64,000 nt of DNA from Nymphaea colorata (GCF_008831285.2 NC_045139.1:16846354-16910353), one strand, 5' to 3'; numbered from the stretch's first letter, positions 50,783-62,413 are shown. The notes: generated by a model from the letters alone, not told the origin. A program made the numbers and translations.

Positions 50783-50941
50783 TTACATCTGCTTGTCCCG
50801 TGTCCAGCCCCCAGGGGACATTTTCTGGCGCTGTTTTGCAATTTGATACGCCTTAATTGCCTCCTTGATTAATTTTTGGGAGACCTGGTAGATTTCCAGC
50901 GCGTGCATACGGTACTGCTCATACCTCGCCAAGCCTTCCAT
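50783..50941 (-). CDS. Unrecognised small ORF, 52 aa
   Basis: I do not recognise this protein. The ORF starts with GACATGG (G at -3 and +4, a good plant start context), has an in-frame TGA 9 nt upstream and ends at TAA. The product begins MEGLARYEQYRMHALEIYQ and ends MSPGGWTRDKQM. The central part is rich in Lys, Gln, Glu, Ile and Ala and could form one amphipathic helix; there is no signal peptide or membrane segment. It lies at the edge of a GC-rich island (50,220-50,945) in otherwise AT-rich intergenic DNA. It could be a short gene, an exon, or a fragment of an old element. No neighbour suggests a function. Confidence 0.35.
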   Translation of the reverse strand: MEGLARYEQYRMHALEIYQVSQKLIKEAIKAYQIAKQRQKMSPGGWTRDKQM

Positions 50942-52129
50942 GTCTCCTCACCGCAAGCACAGAGCTATACAACAAAGCGTTTGTAAATTTGAATATCTTG
51001 CTCGAAAGTTGAATATGGGAATGGTTTTTTTTTAACATTTCAACGTCAAAAAATATACATATTCAAAGAGTATTTGGAATCACTAACAAGACTAAGATAC
51101 CCATAGTTTTGTGGCGAACCGAGTCGTCGCACCGACTTGCGTCTCGGCCGCGGGGCGGCTCGGGTTCGCGACGCTCCAGTGAAGTTGCATGTTGAGACTG
51201 TGAGAAGTTACAGTGCTTGAATAGAGAAGTTTGAGTATCTTTTAATTCTTAAAAGGTGCAGGAGATACAGGTCTCACCGAAAAAAGACTGTGGGGGCTCA
51301 GACAAGAGAATGCTCAGTTCATATATTAGAATCCTTCTACTTAACACTAGCAGTGCTTGCTGTATCAGGCAGGAGACAACACTCAGATGCTGGGGACCAA
51401 ATACTTGGCCTTTAGTAATAATAATAATAATATGACATAACTTATCTAGGTTTCAATCTTACTCCAAATCTAGTTACAAGAAAAAGACAGAGAGATAAAT
51501 GGCTCTAGGTTTAAATCTCGTTTGATCCGGATCTGAATCTGAATCCGAACACTAAAAAATAATTTGAATTCATGCCCAACTTCAACTTGGCAGTGCCCAC
51601 ATCCAATGTGAATCCTGATCCTCTTCACATTCTCACTTTTTTTTTTTTTTATTTGTGAATTCTTTATTGGAAGTGTCACAGTCATGAATGTGGCAATGAG
51701 CAGGCGCTTCCTTCTTGCTGAGGGTGACTAATTTATATGTTTAGTTGGGGGCTTTAGGTGGGCTTAATGGGGCAACATTCTGAGGGAAGGAGATGATTGA
51801 AGAGGTGTGGGGCCCATGGTGGGACCCACCCTCTCCTGATGTGATGTAATTGAGGCTTTCCTTTCTTCTGCACATGATGTTCCCTTTCCCCACCTTGCTC
51901 TAAATCAGAGCCACACTGACCCCACCCTTATTATTTTACTCTACTTTTCTTTGGATTTGGTGGAGGAGGAGGCCCCTCCCCTCTCCTGTGAGCCTGCTCT
52001 GGTCAGGCTCTGCTGAAGGCACAACCCTCCCTGTGGGGGGTTGGGAGGACACAACAATGGTTGTCAGCCCCCCCCCCCTCCCCCTTCATTCAATGAAGCC
52101 CTTTTGTTCCCTTTTTTTTTTTTTTCATT

Positions 52130-52210
52130 TTGACTCGGCTCGGCTCGACTCGACTCGACTCAACTCGTCGGTTTAGTTTAGCTTAGCTTGGCTTATTTTG
52201 GCTTGGCTTG
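52130..52210. repeat. Degenerate CGGCT/CGACT pentamer array
   Basis: The run ctcggctcggctcgactcga grades into ggcttagcttggctt-like words. It resembles the pentamer arrays inside the hAT MITE at 59,292-59,822. Confidence 0.6.
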
Positions 52211-52474
52211 AGAGCATATGAATGCATGATGTAGCAGTGTACTTTTAAATGATTTGATTATCTTTTATCAATCCATTAAGGTTGTCGTCTAAGGCATGAA
52301 CGCAAGGGATGAGTGGATTAGGGTAGGTCGTGGTCGCTTTGACCCAGTTGATAGCTTTTGTAATTCTAGGTTGAACAAAGCATAGGCAAGCCCGTCGGGC
52401 TGGTGAAAGTAAATGTTTATCTCATCGTTTCGATCTCTAAGAGCGTTGTGTCTCTCAACCGATGAGATAAGAGG

Positions 52475-52655
52475 CAGGGGCGAAGCAAGCAATTTTTTCG
52501 AATTAAAGTTTCTAAATTTTGACATGGGCTGAAATGTTATTTTTTTTAATTTTTATATAGGACAAGTAAAATTTTAAAAAATTTACATGTAAATTTTTTT
52601 AAAAAAATTGAGGTGGGGCCACGGCCCATGCAGGCCCTCCTCCGCTCCGCCACTG
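52475..52655. mobile_element. hAT-like MITE with both ends (GTGGCGGAGCC family)
   Basis: This 181-bp element starts caggggcgaagc and ends gctccgccactg, a 12-bp terminal inverted repeat with two mismatches. The flanks ataagagg (52,467-52,474) and ataggagc (52,656-52,663) match at 6 of 8 positions, compatible with an aged 8-bp target duplication. The body is AT-rich with no ORF of its own. It is the only copy in the window where both ends can be defined. Confidence 0.65.
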
Positions 52656-53278
52656 ATAGGAGCATTGCAATGGCTGACGTTAATGGACCCCTTGAAGCGT
52701 AGCGCTTTGTTGGTGTTATATTTATACAGTAATTAGTAGTTCTTAAACACGATAAATCCGAAAGATCCACACCACAAAAGAGACTCACTCAGACATAATG
52801 GGATTAAGAAAAAAGGCATGTAAAATAACATAAAATGCCTTATAATGTCTCCATTTTCCCCTCTCTCTATATAAGTGATAATGTGCAAATAATTTTTATA
52901 TAAATATTATATATATATATATTGTTTTAATGCTTTTTTTATAAATGCAGCCCATATGCCTACTGTGTTTTGAATATTATGACTACGACGGTGAAAACTC
53001 AACCAATCTTTGTCTCTTTTATTTTCTTAACAACTTTTTTTAATCCGTTATTAAATAAAACCTCGAACAATTTTTTTTAATCTTTCTTGCAACATTTCAT
53101 CTCTTATTAAATGTTTAACGGCGTCGATTCATAGGCGCAAAAAATTGTGTGCGCTGAGCGTTTCTTTTGCCGATGCACGTGAAAAATTCCGCTACAGTTC
53201 CGGAACACAACAACTTTGACCAGGCACCAATCAGCTTATGTCCGCAACATTTTCGCGTATTTTATTGCCAATTTATAA

Positions 53279-53414
53279 CTATTCACAGACAAATTAATAC
53301 TGAGAATCAACAGTGTTGCCTTTTCCACATAATTCTCGATCAAAGCATATTCACAGACATTAATACTGAGAACCAACACTATTGCCTTTTTCGACATAAC
53401 TCTTGATCAAAGAA
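53279..53414. repeat. 68-bp imperfect tandem duplication
   Basis: tattcacagacaaattaata and its continuation through ctcgatcaaag recurs from about 53,348 with roughly 85-90% identity. No function is evident. Confidence 0.75.
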
Positions 53415-53678
53415 CAATCAAAGCGAAGGCCAAGAAAAAATTAACATCGCCGATTTTTCAATTTTTTAAATTTTCCTTTACCATTGAAAACAACAAACGT
53501 GAGGGAAAAAGAAAAAAAAACGGGTGAAAATGTTCACATTTATAAGTTACATTAAATACCTATTAGTAATGATATACAAGTTAAAATACAGCGGGAGCGT
53601 TACCATTAAGCATCGAAAACAAACTTAACACCCTGGGAAAAGAGAGAAGAAAAAAAGAGAGCTTCGGCTATTACTTAA

Positions 53679-53968
53679 GGGCCCGTTTGATGGCAGGATA
53701 TTTCCTGTAGCATCGGAAATAAAATTCAAATATTTTAATAATTTTTCTTGCTCATTAAACTTGAGATGAAAAAAGTAGCTGTTGGGTCGGTTTTCAGAAA
53801 TTTCTTTTTAGAAATTTTTTTCCACCCCAAAAGGTGGGAAAAATTTTCCAAGGTAAAAAAAAGTAATTGTTTGGCTCTCAAAGCATTTCTTAATCTAATG
53901 GTTCTCTTTTTTCATATTTCATTCTTATCAAACTGAGAAATTTATTTTCTAGAACATAAACCCAAGTC
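53679..53968 (+). mobile_element. GGGCCYGTTTGATGG-family MITE, copy B
   Basis: It starts gggcccgtttgatggcagga and is collinear with copy A (27,997-28,276, opposite strand) to aaacccaagtc. The base triplet before it is taa, which would fit a Harbinger-type target, but the matching right flank was not found. The internal hairpin arm is eroded here (ctcattaaac). Confidence 0.55.
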
Positions 53969-54428
53969 TAAGGACTGTTTTAAATCATCAAACATTTTAG
54001 ATGAAGACCTTCAAAAAGAACATATGATGTCAATGTCAGCTATAAAAGAAGAAAAGATAAATGAGAGTACAATCAAAGTTCAAGTTGCGAACTGCAAGAT
54101 TGCCACAAGAATCCCAACACATTTATGTGAACCATTTGTTTTTGGAAAACCATGTGAACCAGCCATAAAGAACCCTTTCTTGAATTCAATCCCTTCACAG
54201 TGTTCATGAAAGAGCTTCCTTGAAAGTAAAAAGATTGTGGGGCCTGTGAGATATACAAGCCCTCCCTTTTCACATGATCAATTTAAACTGTAAGGCTCAC
54301 TTCAGTTCCTTGGAATGCCTCTTATTGCAAGTACAAATAGAAATTAATGCAGATCATATATAAAAGATGAATAGTAGCTGCTAGTGGAATAAGCATTCAA
54401 AATACTATTTGAAGGAGAGAGATTCATT

Positions 54429-54790
54429 CTAAAGGCTGTTTGGGTGACATCATAAAACTGAGTTTTTGGAGGCAAAACGGTGTTTTAACTCTAAAATCCA
54501 ATTTTAGACATGTTTGTTTGACGGCGAAACTGGGATAATCGGGAACTCAGTTTTGACAAAACTCAATTTTTTTGTAAAAAGCACGAAAAACCTACTCACT
54601 GGATTTTTCGAAAACTCAGTTTTGACAAAAAATAGTTCTTTTATAAAGAGCATGAAAAACTTACTCCCCCATGTTTTTCTATTGTCTCCAAAATTCACAA
54701 ACTAATTTCTAAAAAACTTAAGAAAAAAACTTGGCTCTTACAAGACACTGTTTTCCAGGGTGTCATCCAAATGCTATCTTACGGTATTTT
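54429..54790. mobile_element. Possible MITE with GTTTGGGTGACA ends
   Basis: The left end aaggctgtttgggtgacatc and the reverse complement of the right end aagatagcatttggatgaca share TTTGG-TGACA. Inside, ctcagttttgacaaaa and the following gcaygaaaaacytactc block are repeated about 67 bp apart. I found no target duplication. Confidence 0.35.
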
Positions 54791-54951
54791 ACACTACCAC
54801 CCAAACGCTATCTTTGTTTTAATTCTGGATTTGGAAAAAAAAAGTCGTCACAACTAATTGTTTAAAAAATAAATATAACATGAAATTTTATATAATAATT
54901 TATTTTCTTGAATTAAATAAACTAATGTATTTTACTTTTCCTGGGGTCCCC

Positions 54952-55090
54952 AAGGGGGTTGGCATAGCGGCTTCAGCCGAGGCTTGATAGGCAGTTAGTT
55001 TCCATTTCGAATGTCATTATCATCAATCTCATGCTGCAAAAAAATGATTACTGATGCACAAGTTGAAGCATAACAAAAGCGGCACCTCGA
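54952..55090 (+). mobile_element. SINE-like element, family 2, copy 1
   Basis: The A-box-like TGGCATAGCGG and, about 54 bp on, the B-box-like ATTTCGAATGTC suggest a tRNA-derived head. The downstream part (gatgcacaagttgaagcata) is shared with copies near 58,690 and 60,745. Confidence 0.4.
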
Positions 55091-55149
55091 CAAACCCGTA
55101 GTAGGGTTTTAATATCCAGTATGGTATGGTTGTCATCCCGGCTTTAGGA

Positions 55150-55510
55150 CTGTAGAGGAATGAGTCGACTGCAGTCGAGCTCAAGCGTGAGATGGAACTA
55201 AAACTAAGCTTTATAGTCAACTCAAGCTCGACTCAACAGAAAGGGTTGGAGCTCAAGCTCGTCTCATTTAAGCTTGTGAATAAAACCAAACTGGAACTTG
55301 TGAGTGCAACCTTCTATTTGAGACCCATAATACTTTGTCTCGCCTCGAGCTTAATAACAGGCAAACTGGTGGGTCATCTCTACGAGTCAAGTTGGCTCAA
55401 CTCATTCAACACTTCTACCCACACATGAGCTTACTTGAGTTTAGTCAAGTCAAGTTGTATAACTCGAATTTGAGCTCGACTTATTTAACAAAAAAAGTCA
55501 AGCACTAGCT
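55150..55510. repeat. Degenerate GAGCTCGACTCG-rich repeat
   Basis: Many cagtcgagctcaag, ctcaagctcgactca and gtcaagttg words occur here, like the interior of the hAT MITE at 59,292-59,822. A possible left end, tagaggaatgagtcg, lies at 55,153; no clear right end was found. Confidence 0.4.
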
Positions 55511-56069
55511 GCACTAGGTCAAGTTGGTATGACGAAGAAGTTGGCTCATGGCTGGTCTCTTTGGACAACTAGTCAAAGCCACTCGAAGAAATAAAGTCAT
55601 AAATTAATTGATGCACGCCTTATTATTATAACTTAAAAATTAAATGTTTCCACCCTCTTTGTAAGAATAACTATGCCGACAACCACAATAAATAAAAAAA
55701 AAAATTGTACTTGAAGTAAAAAAAACAGCTAACCATGATGAGCCTTTGCCGCAGCCTGTGAAGCGGAATAATTATTTTTCCAAATAATGAATATGTTAGG
55801 AATGCGCTAGATGCACTTGGCATTACGTAAATGTCCCTACCACCAGAGTTTCAATGCAACTTTTCGGCAATATTTCAGAGATACTGTTGAGTCGGCCTAT
55901 CTTTAGTCAATATTATGAAAATGCATAAAACAAAAAAAGGCTACACTATGTTACCATATGGCTACCTATTCCTTCAACTTACACATCAAAATTTTATGCA
56001 AAAATTGAACATGTTTATTGTTTTATCAAAAACGTAACGTCACAAAAGCAAAAAGAATCTGGATCGACA

Positions 56070-56136
56070 TAGTATAGCTGGTTGAGTTAGCAGGTTGATA
56101 AAACTTCAGGCATCAATTTGATTCATGTGAGTGTTA
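56070..56136 (+). mobile_element. tRNA-derived SINE-like head, family 1 (second copy)
   Basis: TAGTATAGCTGGTTGAGTTAG aligns with the copy at 43,044, and the eroded B box (AATTTGATTC at 56,115) keeps the same 45-bp spacing. Confidence 0.4.
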
Positions 56137-56622
56137 TTCATTTATGCTGCAACATAATGTTTTTGCTGACAAGTGTACCGCTCTTTTCCAGTTTCTTAAG
56201 ACAGTCATAAGCATCAAAACAAAAAGAAGGATTCATGATATTCTAGTCGACAAATATGCGGCTCTCCACCTAAATCTTAAAACAACCATAAGCCTCAAAA
56301 CAAAGAGAAGTGTTCCTTAAATCACAAAAAAAAAAAGACAATACAAAGTCTACTTTATCGTTGGGCGATAATCCCTTATTACATTGGCCCAAAATATGCG
56401 CAAACGTTTTAATAATTTTATACCGGCCGTCATTCATTTTTGTTGTTTATTGTTTAAACAATTGTTTTTTAATAATAATTTTATAAAAAACTAAAAAATT
56501 TTAGTCAGGACGCCTGATACGGGCTGACACAGCATTTATCATGTCCAAACTAGCCGATAAATTAAAGGGCCAAGCTGCGGCCCACCGATAGAGGGATGAA
56601 GATTGACTACCGACACGGTATT

Positions 56623-56625
<3 letters not shown>

Positions 56626-56687
<62 letters not shown>
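56626..56687. repeat. AT microsatellite, about 62 bp
   Basis: This is an uninterrupted (AT)n tract, the longest in the window. Shorter AT and GA tracts lie at 56,996-57,049. Confidence 0.97.
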
Positions 56688-56692
<5 letters not shown>

Positions 56693-56995
56693 GATTTCTC
56701 CTTTTAGATGTAGAAATTCTACAACTTCTTACAACATCTCACACGATATAAATGCATTAGGTGTGTGTTTACTTATAGTCACATGATGTAAGATATTGGG
56801 TGGACATCAGTGGATAAATGTTTGAATGACCACTTAATTTTACCTTCTTTATATATATTGAATTTCTCCGTCCACCTTCAGACGTATAAATCTTTTGAAC
56901 TCTCATAGATTCATAGTGCACCACCTGATGCAATCGTTACATTAAACAACCAAGATTGAAGAGAAGTCTGAATAGCCAAAGGATTTCGCACATGC

Positions 56996-57049
<54 letters not shown>

Positions 57050-57050
<1 letters not shown>

Positions 57051-58680
57051 ATGTAAGTATGTAACAAAAAAAAATTAATGTTGTTCTTTTTGTGGGTGGT
57101 TAAAAGACTAGGGATTGAAAACGTTCAAACATTTAAAATGACAACCAATCAAATATTGCAAATAAGTGTACTTGAATTATACATGATCCAAATTTGATAC
57201 TAAAATCTGGCTACAAGCATTAGAATCTAGTAAAGACATAATTAAGCAAAATTTTAGGGTTTTGTAATCGTGAGAATTTTATGCAATTAATATATCAAAT
57301 TAAATGTACCAAACTCGTCAAACATTATTGCAAAGTTTCATTGGCCAAATACCATCGAAAAACGGTGATATCTCGTCATAAAAAATCGATTATATATCTT
57401 ACAAGCATGTTATAACTTAAAATCATATACAAATAATAAAGGAGATGAGAAACCTACATTTTTCAAACTTAAGCAGTTCAAAAACGCCATGAAGAAGAAA
57501 AGCTGGCTGAAAAAAAGTCGATGGGAGGAAGATGAAAGAGAAAATAAAAGAGGGAAGAAGAAGAAATGAGAAGAAGGGTTTGGCAGGGGCAAAATAAGTT
57601 GGGGAAGCCTTTACCGACACTACAATACCTCGGCAAAGGCTTACTTAAAAAACATTGGGGATGTTAATGCGGTAAAAATTACCAACATCCAAGACGGTTG
57701 GAGTCAACACACATTGATTAAAGTAGAGTTTATCAACCTGATGCTTGCCTCCCTAATGTTTCTATAAAGATAAGTTTCAACGACTTGAGAAAAGTCGCGT
57801 GTCGGTAAAAAATCAATATCGATACATATACTTTTTATCAATGCCCTCAACTGAACTTCAGTGTAACCTTCAACGATGAAAAGTTCCATCAATACATGAA
57901 CCGTAGCACATCGGTAATACTGACTGCTTTTTTTTCACTTTTACCAACGCCCAGTGTTGGACATCGATAAATGTTCAACTTCAACGAATAGCGCTATGTG
58001 TAGGTGAAGGCTGCTTTTTGTCGATGTACCGACATTTTATTTTCCATGCGTCGCTGAAACAATTTTCTTTTATAGGTTAGTTTTAAACCGTTTAATGTCA
58101 ATTAGGGCGAAACTCTAATTTACTTAAGTAAAAGGTGGTTGATTAAAAGTACATGGTGATTATTAAAACGGAACATCCCGATAGAACGATTTTGTTCACC
58201 ATTTAGTTCACTTGGATTTTTAAAAAAATCAGAATAACATTATTTCTTTGAAAAATATGGTAGTTGGAAATCATTTATCATCCAACGTCCTTTAAGGTGA
58301 CTCACGTTAGTTTCGCTTATTGCATAAACCAAAGCATATCATGGACAGGGTCAAGGAGGGGTGGTGGAGTCAATTTTTTTTTTATCATGGACGCTGTTAC
58401 AAAAATTTTCATCTTTGAAAAGGCATAACATATATAGATAAATAAATAAATAATTGTAAGAAATCTATGTAAAAAAATATATAAAAAAATGTGCATCTAT
58501 GCTAAGTGTAGGGATCTAAATGGTTCGAATTGGATCCATTGTTTACCATGCATGTATATATGATTCAATTGAAATCATTTCTCTCTATTTGAGAGCTACA
58601 ACCCTCACCACCGTGCCCGCCTCCTTGGATCTAAACCCTTATTGATTACCAATATTAGTGCCTTGGACGTACACCAATAT
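57050..58680. other. AT-rich intergenic DNA
   Basis: No gene is visible. The part from 57,600 to 58,080 has repeated words such as accgacac, gtcggtaaaa and ttaccaac that recall subterminal repeats of CACTA elements, but no paired ends. Confidence 0.4.
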
Positions 58681-58684
58681 CGGT

Positions 58685-58830
58685 AATGCAATAGTTCGGT
58701 AACTACTTCTCGACAGGTTTGGTTATAGGCAATCAGTTTTTATTTTGAATCATCGATATGTCAACTTGCATTATGAAAGATGGACGCTAATATGTAAGCT
58801 GAAGCATAACCAAGATGTCTTACTCTTGAT
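58685..58830 (+). mobile_element. SINE-like element, family 2, copy 2
   Basis: It shares ataggca--cagtttttatttygaa and, about 75 bp on, aagctgaagcataac with copy 1. The A and B boxes are eroded. Confidence 0.35.
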
Positions 58831-58848
58831 ACCAAAAGCAATCTAAGC

Positions 58849-59010
58849 AACGGCAGAGGCACAAGCCGGTCAAGGCCTTTCCCCCAAAATTTCAAAAATT
58901 TGTAAGTAAATTTCAAATATTTTAATTTAACATTAAAAAAAATTGAAAAATTATATTTCTGCCACGACAATGAAAAATTAATAGTTGTACCATTGGGCCT
59001 AAACTCTAAG
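58849..59010 (+). mobile_element. GTGGCGGAGCC-family remnant
   Basis: The left end aacggcagaggcacaag is degenerate. The AT-rich body (aaaatttcaaaaatttgtaa, aaattgaaaaattatatttc) follows the family pattern. A 132-aa minus ORF crossing it is a product of this composition. Confidence 0.4.
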
Positions 59011-59291
59011 GAAATGAAAAGAAGGGTGGGGGTTTCGACCTTTTTGTTGAACGGTATAATGAAATACTTCTCATACTCACTCAACACTGTATTTGTCAGC
59101 TCATACAAAAAATATGCTGATACGAAGTTGAAGCCATGTTTACCCACGTGCTCCCACACTAAACCCAGGTCAGTGAATCAAGTATCCCTCGATCAAAAAA
59201 TTTTGGATATTCTCCTAAGTGTTTGTCATTACAAAAAAGAATAACCTTTTTACCATGAAGATGAGAAAATGAGGAAAATATCCCTCTTAGT

Positions 59292-59822
59292 TAGGGGTGA
59301 ACATGAGCCAGGTCGTGATCGAGTTCAATAAGCTCCAACTCGGCTCAACTAATGAAACCTCGAGCTTGACCCAGCTCGAGCTCGATAATAGCTTGACGGA
59401 AGCAACTCGAACTCACTCGACAATTACGCGTTGAGCTCGACTCGAATAAGGCTCGACAAACTCGTTTAAATAGAATTGATATTCATCATTACTTGTTGAG
59501 CTCGATTAAGACTAGACAAACTCGTTTGAATAAAACTGATATTCATCGTTACGTGTTGAGGTTGAGCTCGACTCGTTCAACGCTCGACAAACTCAAAAAC
59601 TTGTTTGAATATATCGACTTGATTAAGGTTTGATGAACTCGATTAAGGCTCGAGCTCGACTCGACAGTTATGTGTTGAGCTCGAACTCAACTCAATTATG
59701 TGAACGAGTCGACTTATGAACTCGAGCTTGACTCGTTAAGCAAATGACTCGAGTCGAATTCATTCATGAGCCGAGCTTTAATGAGTCGAGGCCGAGTAGC
59801 TATAGTTCTTTGTTCATGCCTA
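59292..59822. mobile_element. hAT-type MITE, TAGGGGTGAACA ends
   Basis: The left end taggggtgaacatgag and the reverse complement of the right end taggcatgaacaaag give a 12-bp inverted repeat (TAGGGGTGAACA/TAGGCATGAACA). The flanks ctcttagt (59,284-59,291) and ctcatggt (59,823-59,830) match at 6 of 8, compatible with an aged hAT target duplication. The 531-bp interior is full of gagctcgactcg and aactcgttt words and encodes nothing. Confidence 0.65.
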
Positions 59823-60744
59823 CTCATGGTTCCATGTAAGGAGCCGAACACGAGGCACCATGTGCTGGCAAGAACATCCAAGCCGCCGGAACATTTCCTA
59901 TAGGCAAAACAAACATTTGATCATGAAAAATACAATTTGTTTCAGCAGATTTGAATAGGTGCAACAATTATCAGGTTTGGTGTTGTAATTAATATAAAGC
60001 ACGTCCTTCTTTTTAAAAGTATCAAACAATCGAGCTGCAATATTGACATAAAATTATTAAAAAAAAAAGGCTTCGAGAATATCTTTATATACTTGTAGGC
60101 ACTACAAGTACCATTCCCTTCAAAAGCAATTTCCTTATTTTGGCATGATTTTTTTATTAGAAAAATCATTGCACCAGTATATGCTCGTGACCTAACAGTA
60201 AATTTACACCGAAGGCCCCCCGTTTGGACGATACAATTTAATGCTTTTGTTTTATTTTTGATTTTTTTTGTTTTTAGTTAGTGATGCTCCGATCCCCAAA
60301 ATAGCAAATAAATGCACCTGAGAAATGGAATGATTGGCCAAATTTAAAACCTGAACGATATTAAATCCAAAATAACCAAACAAATTCATCATGTTTTTCG
60401 CAGTCACATAATATAAAATTTGCGCTTTCATCCCTTGAAATTATTATCGTCTTTGATAAGAAGATATTATGTTTTTATATATATATATAATTTATATTAT
60501 ATAAAGTATTTTTTTTTTCTAATAAACATAATGTTGTTACTCTATATGTATGTATATTTAAATGCAAAATCCGATGTGATATAATTACAGCATATAGTAA
60601 AACACGTGTTATGAGAACATTATTCTTAATTTTTTTAAAGCAGCCTCATCAAAAATGTTTCTTTCTCAAGTTCAAGAAGTCTTTTCCTTTTAATTTTGCA
60701 ACCTTAATGGAAGCAACCACAAATAAAACACGACATCTACGACG

Positions 60745-60870
60745 GTAATGCAACAAATTGAGCGGGAGATGGTAGGTGGCTAGTTTTTATTTCGAGCTCT
60801 TGTTGCATAAACTTTCTATGTTGCAAAATGTGGTGGGGGATATTGATATGGAAGTTGAATCATAGCGGAC
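60745..60870 (+). mobile_element. SINE-like element, family 2, copy 3
   Basis: ggtaatgcaac, ggctagtttttatttcgag and gaagttgaatcatagc align with copies 1 and 2 in the same order. Confidence 0.35.
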
Positions 60871-60883
60871 ACATCACTCTAAA

Positions 60884-60970
60884 TAGTGGCGGAGCCAGAA
60901 AAATTGGCTGGAGATATACTTGTTTAAAAATATTCAAATCTGTTGGTGTCACACTTATATATATATATAT
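60884..60970 (+). mobile_element. GTGGCGGAGCC-family terminus
   Basis: tagtggcggagccagaaaaa is a clean family terminus, but the rest of the element is short or eroded and ends in an AT tract near 60,957. Confidence 0.4.
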
Positions 60971-60974
60971 AATA

Positions 60975-62300
60975 ATAAATATGTAAGATTCTTATTTAAA
61001 AATAAAAACTTTTAAGACGAGTGGATATCATGCTGTGTGGTGTTTTGGATGGAAATGTTGATAAAAAGGAAATGGAAGTCAATTCCATCATCAAATTGCT
61101 TACCTGACATTTTTAGACCAAAATTTGTATAGGAATGTGAAATTAAAAGGAAATTTGTGCCGACAACGTCCGCACAATACATTGGTGAGGAAGAAAATAC
61201 GAACCAAAAAAGGAGGAGTGATGAGGGTGTTTGTGGAATGGGGATGATGAGAGGGCAAACTTTGTTTTCCTTTTTAAAGCAATAAATATTGGTTTGGGTG
61301 TAGTGTTTTCATGTATTACATTACTTTAAAAACTCAAATTCACAAACAGTATTTTCATATATTTCATTATTTTAAATTCTCCATTTTGTTTTTATATTGC
61401 TTTTTATTACATATATATGTTTATATATATAGTGAACAAGTGAGCCATACAAATGTCCTTTTAATCTTTAGATTGATGACAGAAATGAGAAGAGTATATG
61501 TAAAGGGGTTTAATGAGTAGACATAAAGTTTTGTTTGTACGTGTGTGTGTATATATATATATATATACAAAAAGTATAATTCATGAGTTTGTTTTGAGAA
61601 TAGTTCCACGTTCAAAGAAGTTGCTAATATTAGCTTTCATCTTGGTTCTTAGATATTATCTCCTGCCAACAAAAACGACTATACCCCCAGCTGGTATTTG
61701 CTAGATAGAGTACTTGGATTAGTTTCAAAACTAGTTGTTATGTCGTATCATCCAATATAGAAAAGCAAACACTTCACATGAACATTAAGTTTAAATAATT
61801 TGCCACAAAGCTTAGAGAAAAACAGAAAAAGTAAATCCAGTTTTTTAGTAAAGTTTTATGTACATTTGTGAAATGGAAACTTGAATTTTCAGGGTTTTAT
61901 GTACATTTATGTAATGGAAGCATGACTCTTCGCTTGATTAAATAATAACATTCAAAAGCAAGCTATTTTATTGTTCGTGACGAGATTAAAATCAAAACCT
62001 AAGTGTGCACCTTGACGACATTATAAAAATCGCGCTTCAAAAGAAAAATGTCATGAAGCGCCATTTTAGATGACACCCAAAATCGAGATAAAACAGCGCT
62101 TTCATAAAAAGAGTATTGAAAAGAGTGTGACCCAATAGAAAAATAAATTTAGAAAGTCCGATTTTATAGTTCTAATGTCTACATCAGAGCTTTGTTGGAT
62201 AACATGAATAAATTGGATACTTTATTCACAGGTAACTTGTGTCTTGTCATTTTCAACGCAGTGAAGGAGTCGGACCGATGCAAATTATTTACTACATTTC
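60975..62300. other. AT-rich intergenic DNA before the ARF promoter
   Basis: No gene is visible. A short imperfect direct repeat (ttttatgtacattt, at about 61,854 and 61,895) and TA tracts are present. Composition changes sharply to GC-rich near 62,320. Confidence 0.55.
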
Positions 62301-62413
62301 AGAAATAAATATTTACCGGACCTGACCATTCCCGACTCCTCAGGACCTGGTCACCCGTACAACCGACCGCCCGATCCGGTTCCCGGCGAAACCGAGTCGG
62401 CTCGATTGGCTGA

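Noticed and set aside
57618-58080. CACTA transposon suggested by cactacaa and gtcggtaaaa words
   Set aside because: I could not find a matching ttgtagtg end or a 3-bp target duplication.
58761-59159. 132-aa minus ORF
   Set aside because: It crosses the AT-rich body of a GTGGCGGAGCC-family remnant and shares its low-complexity translation.
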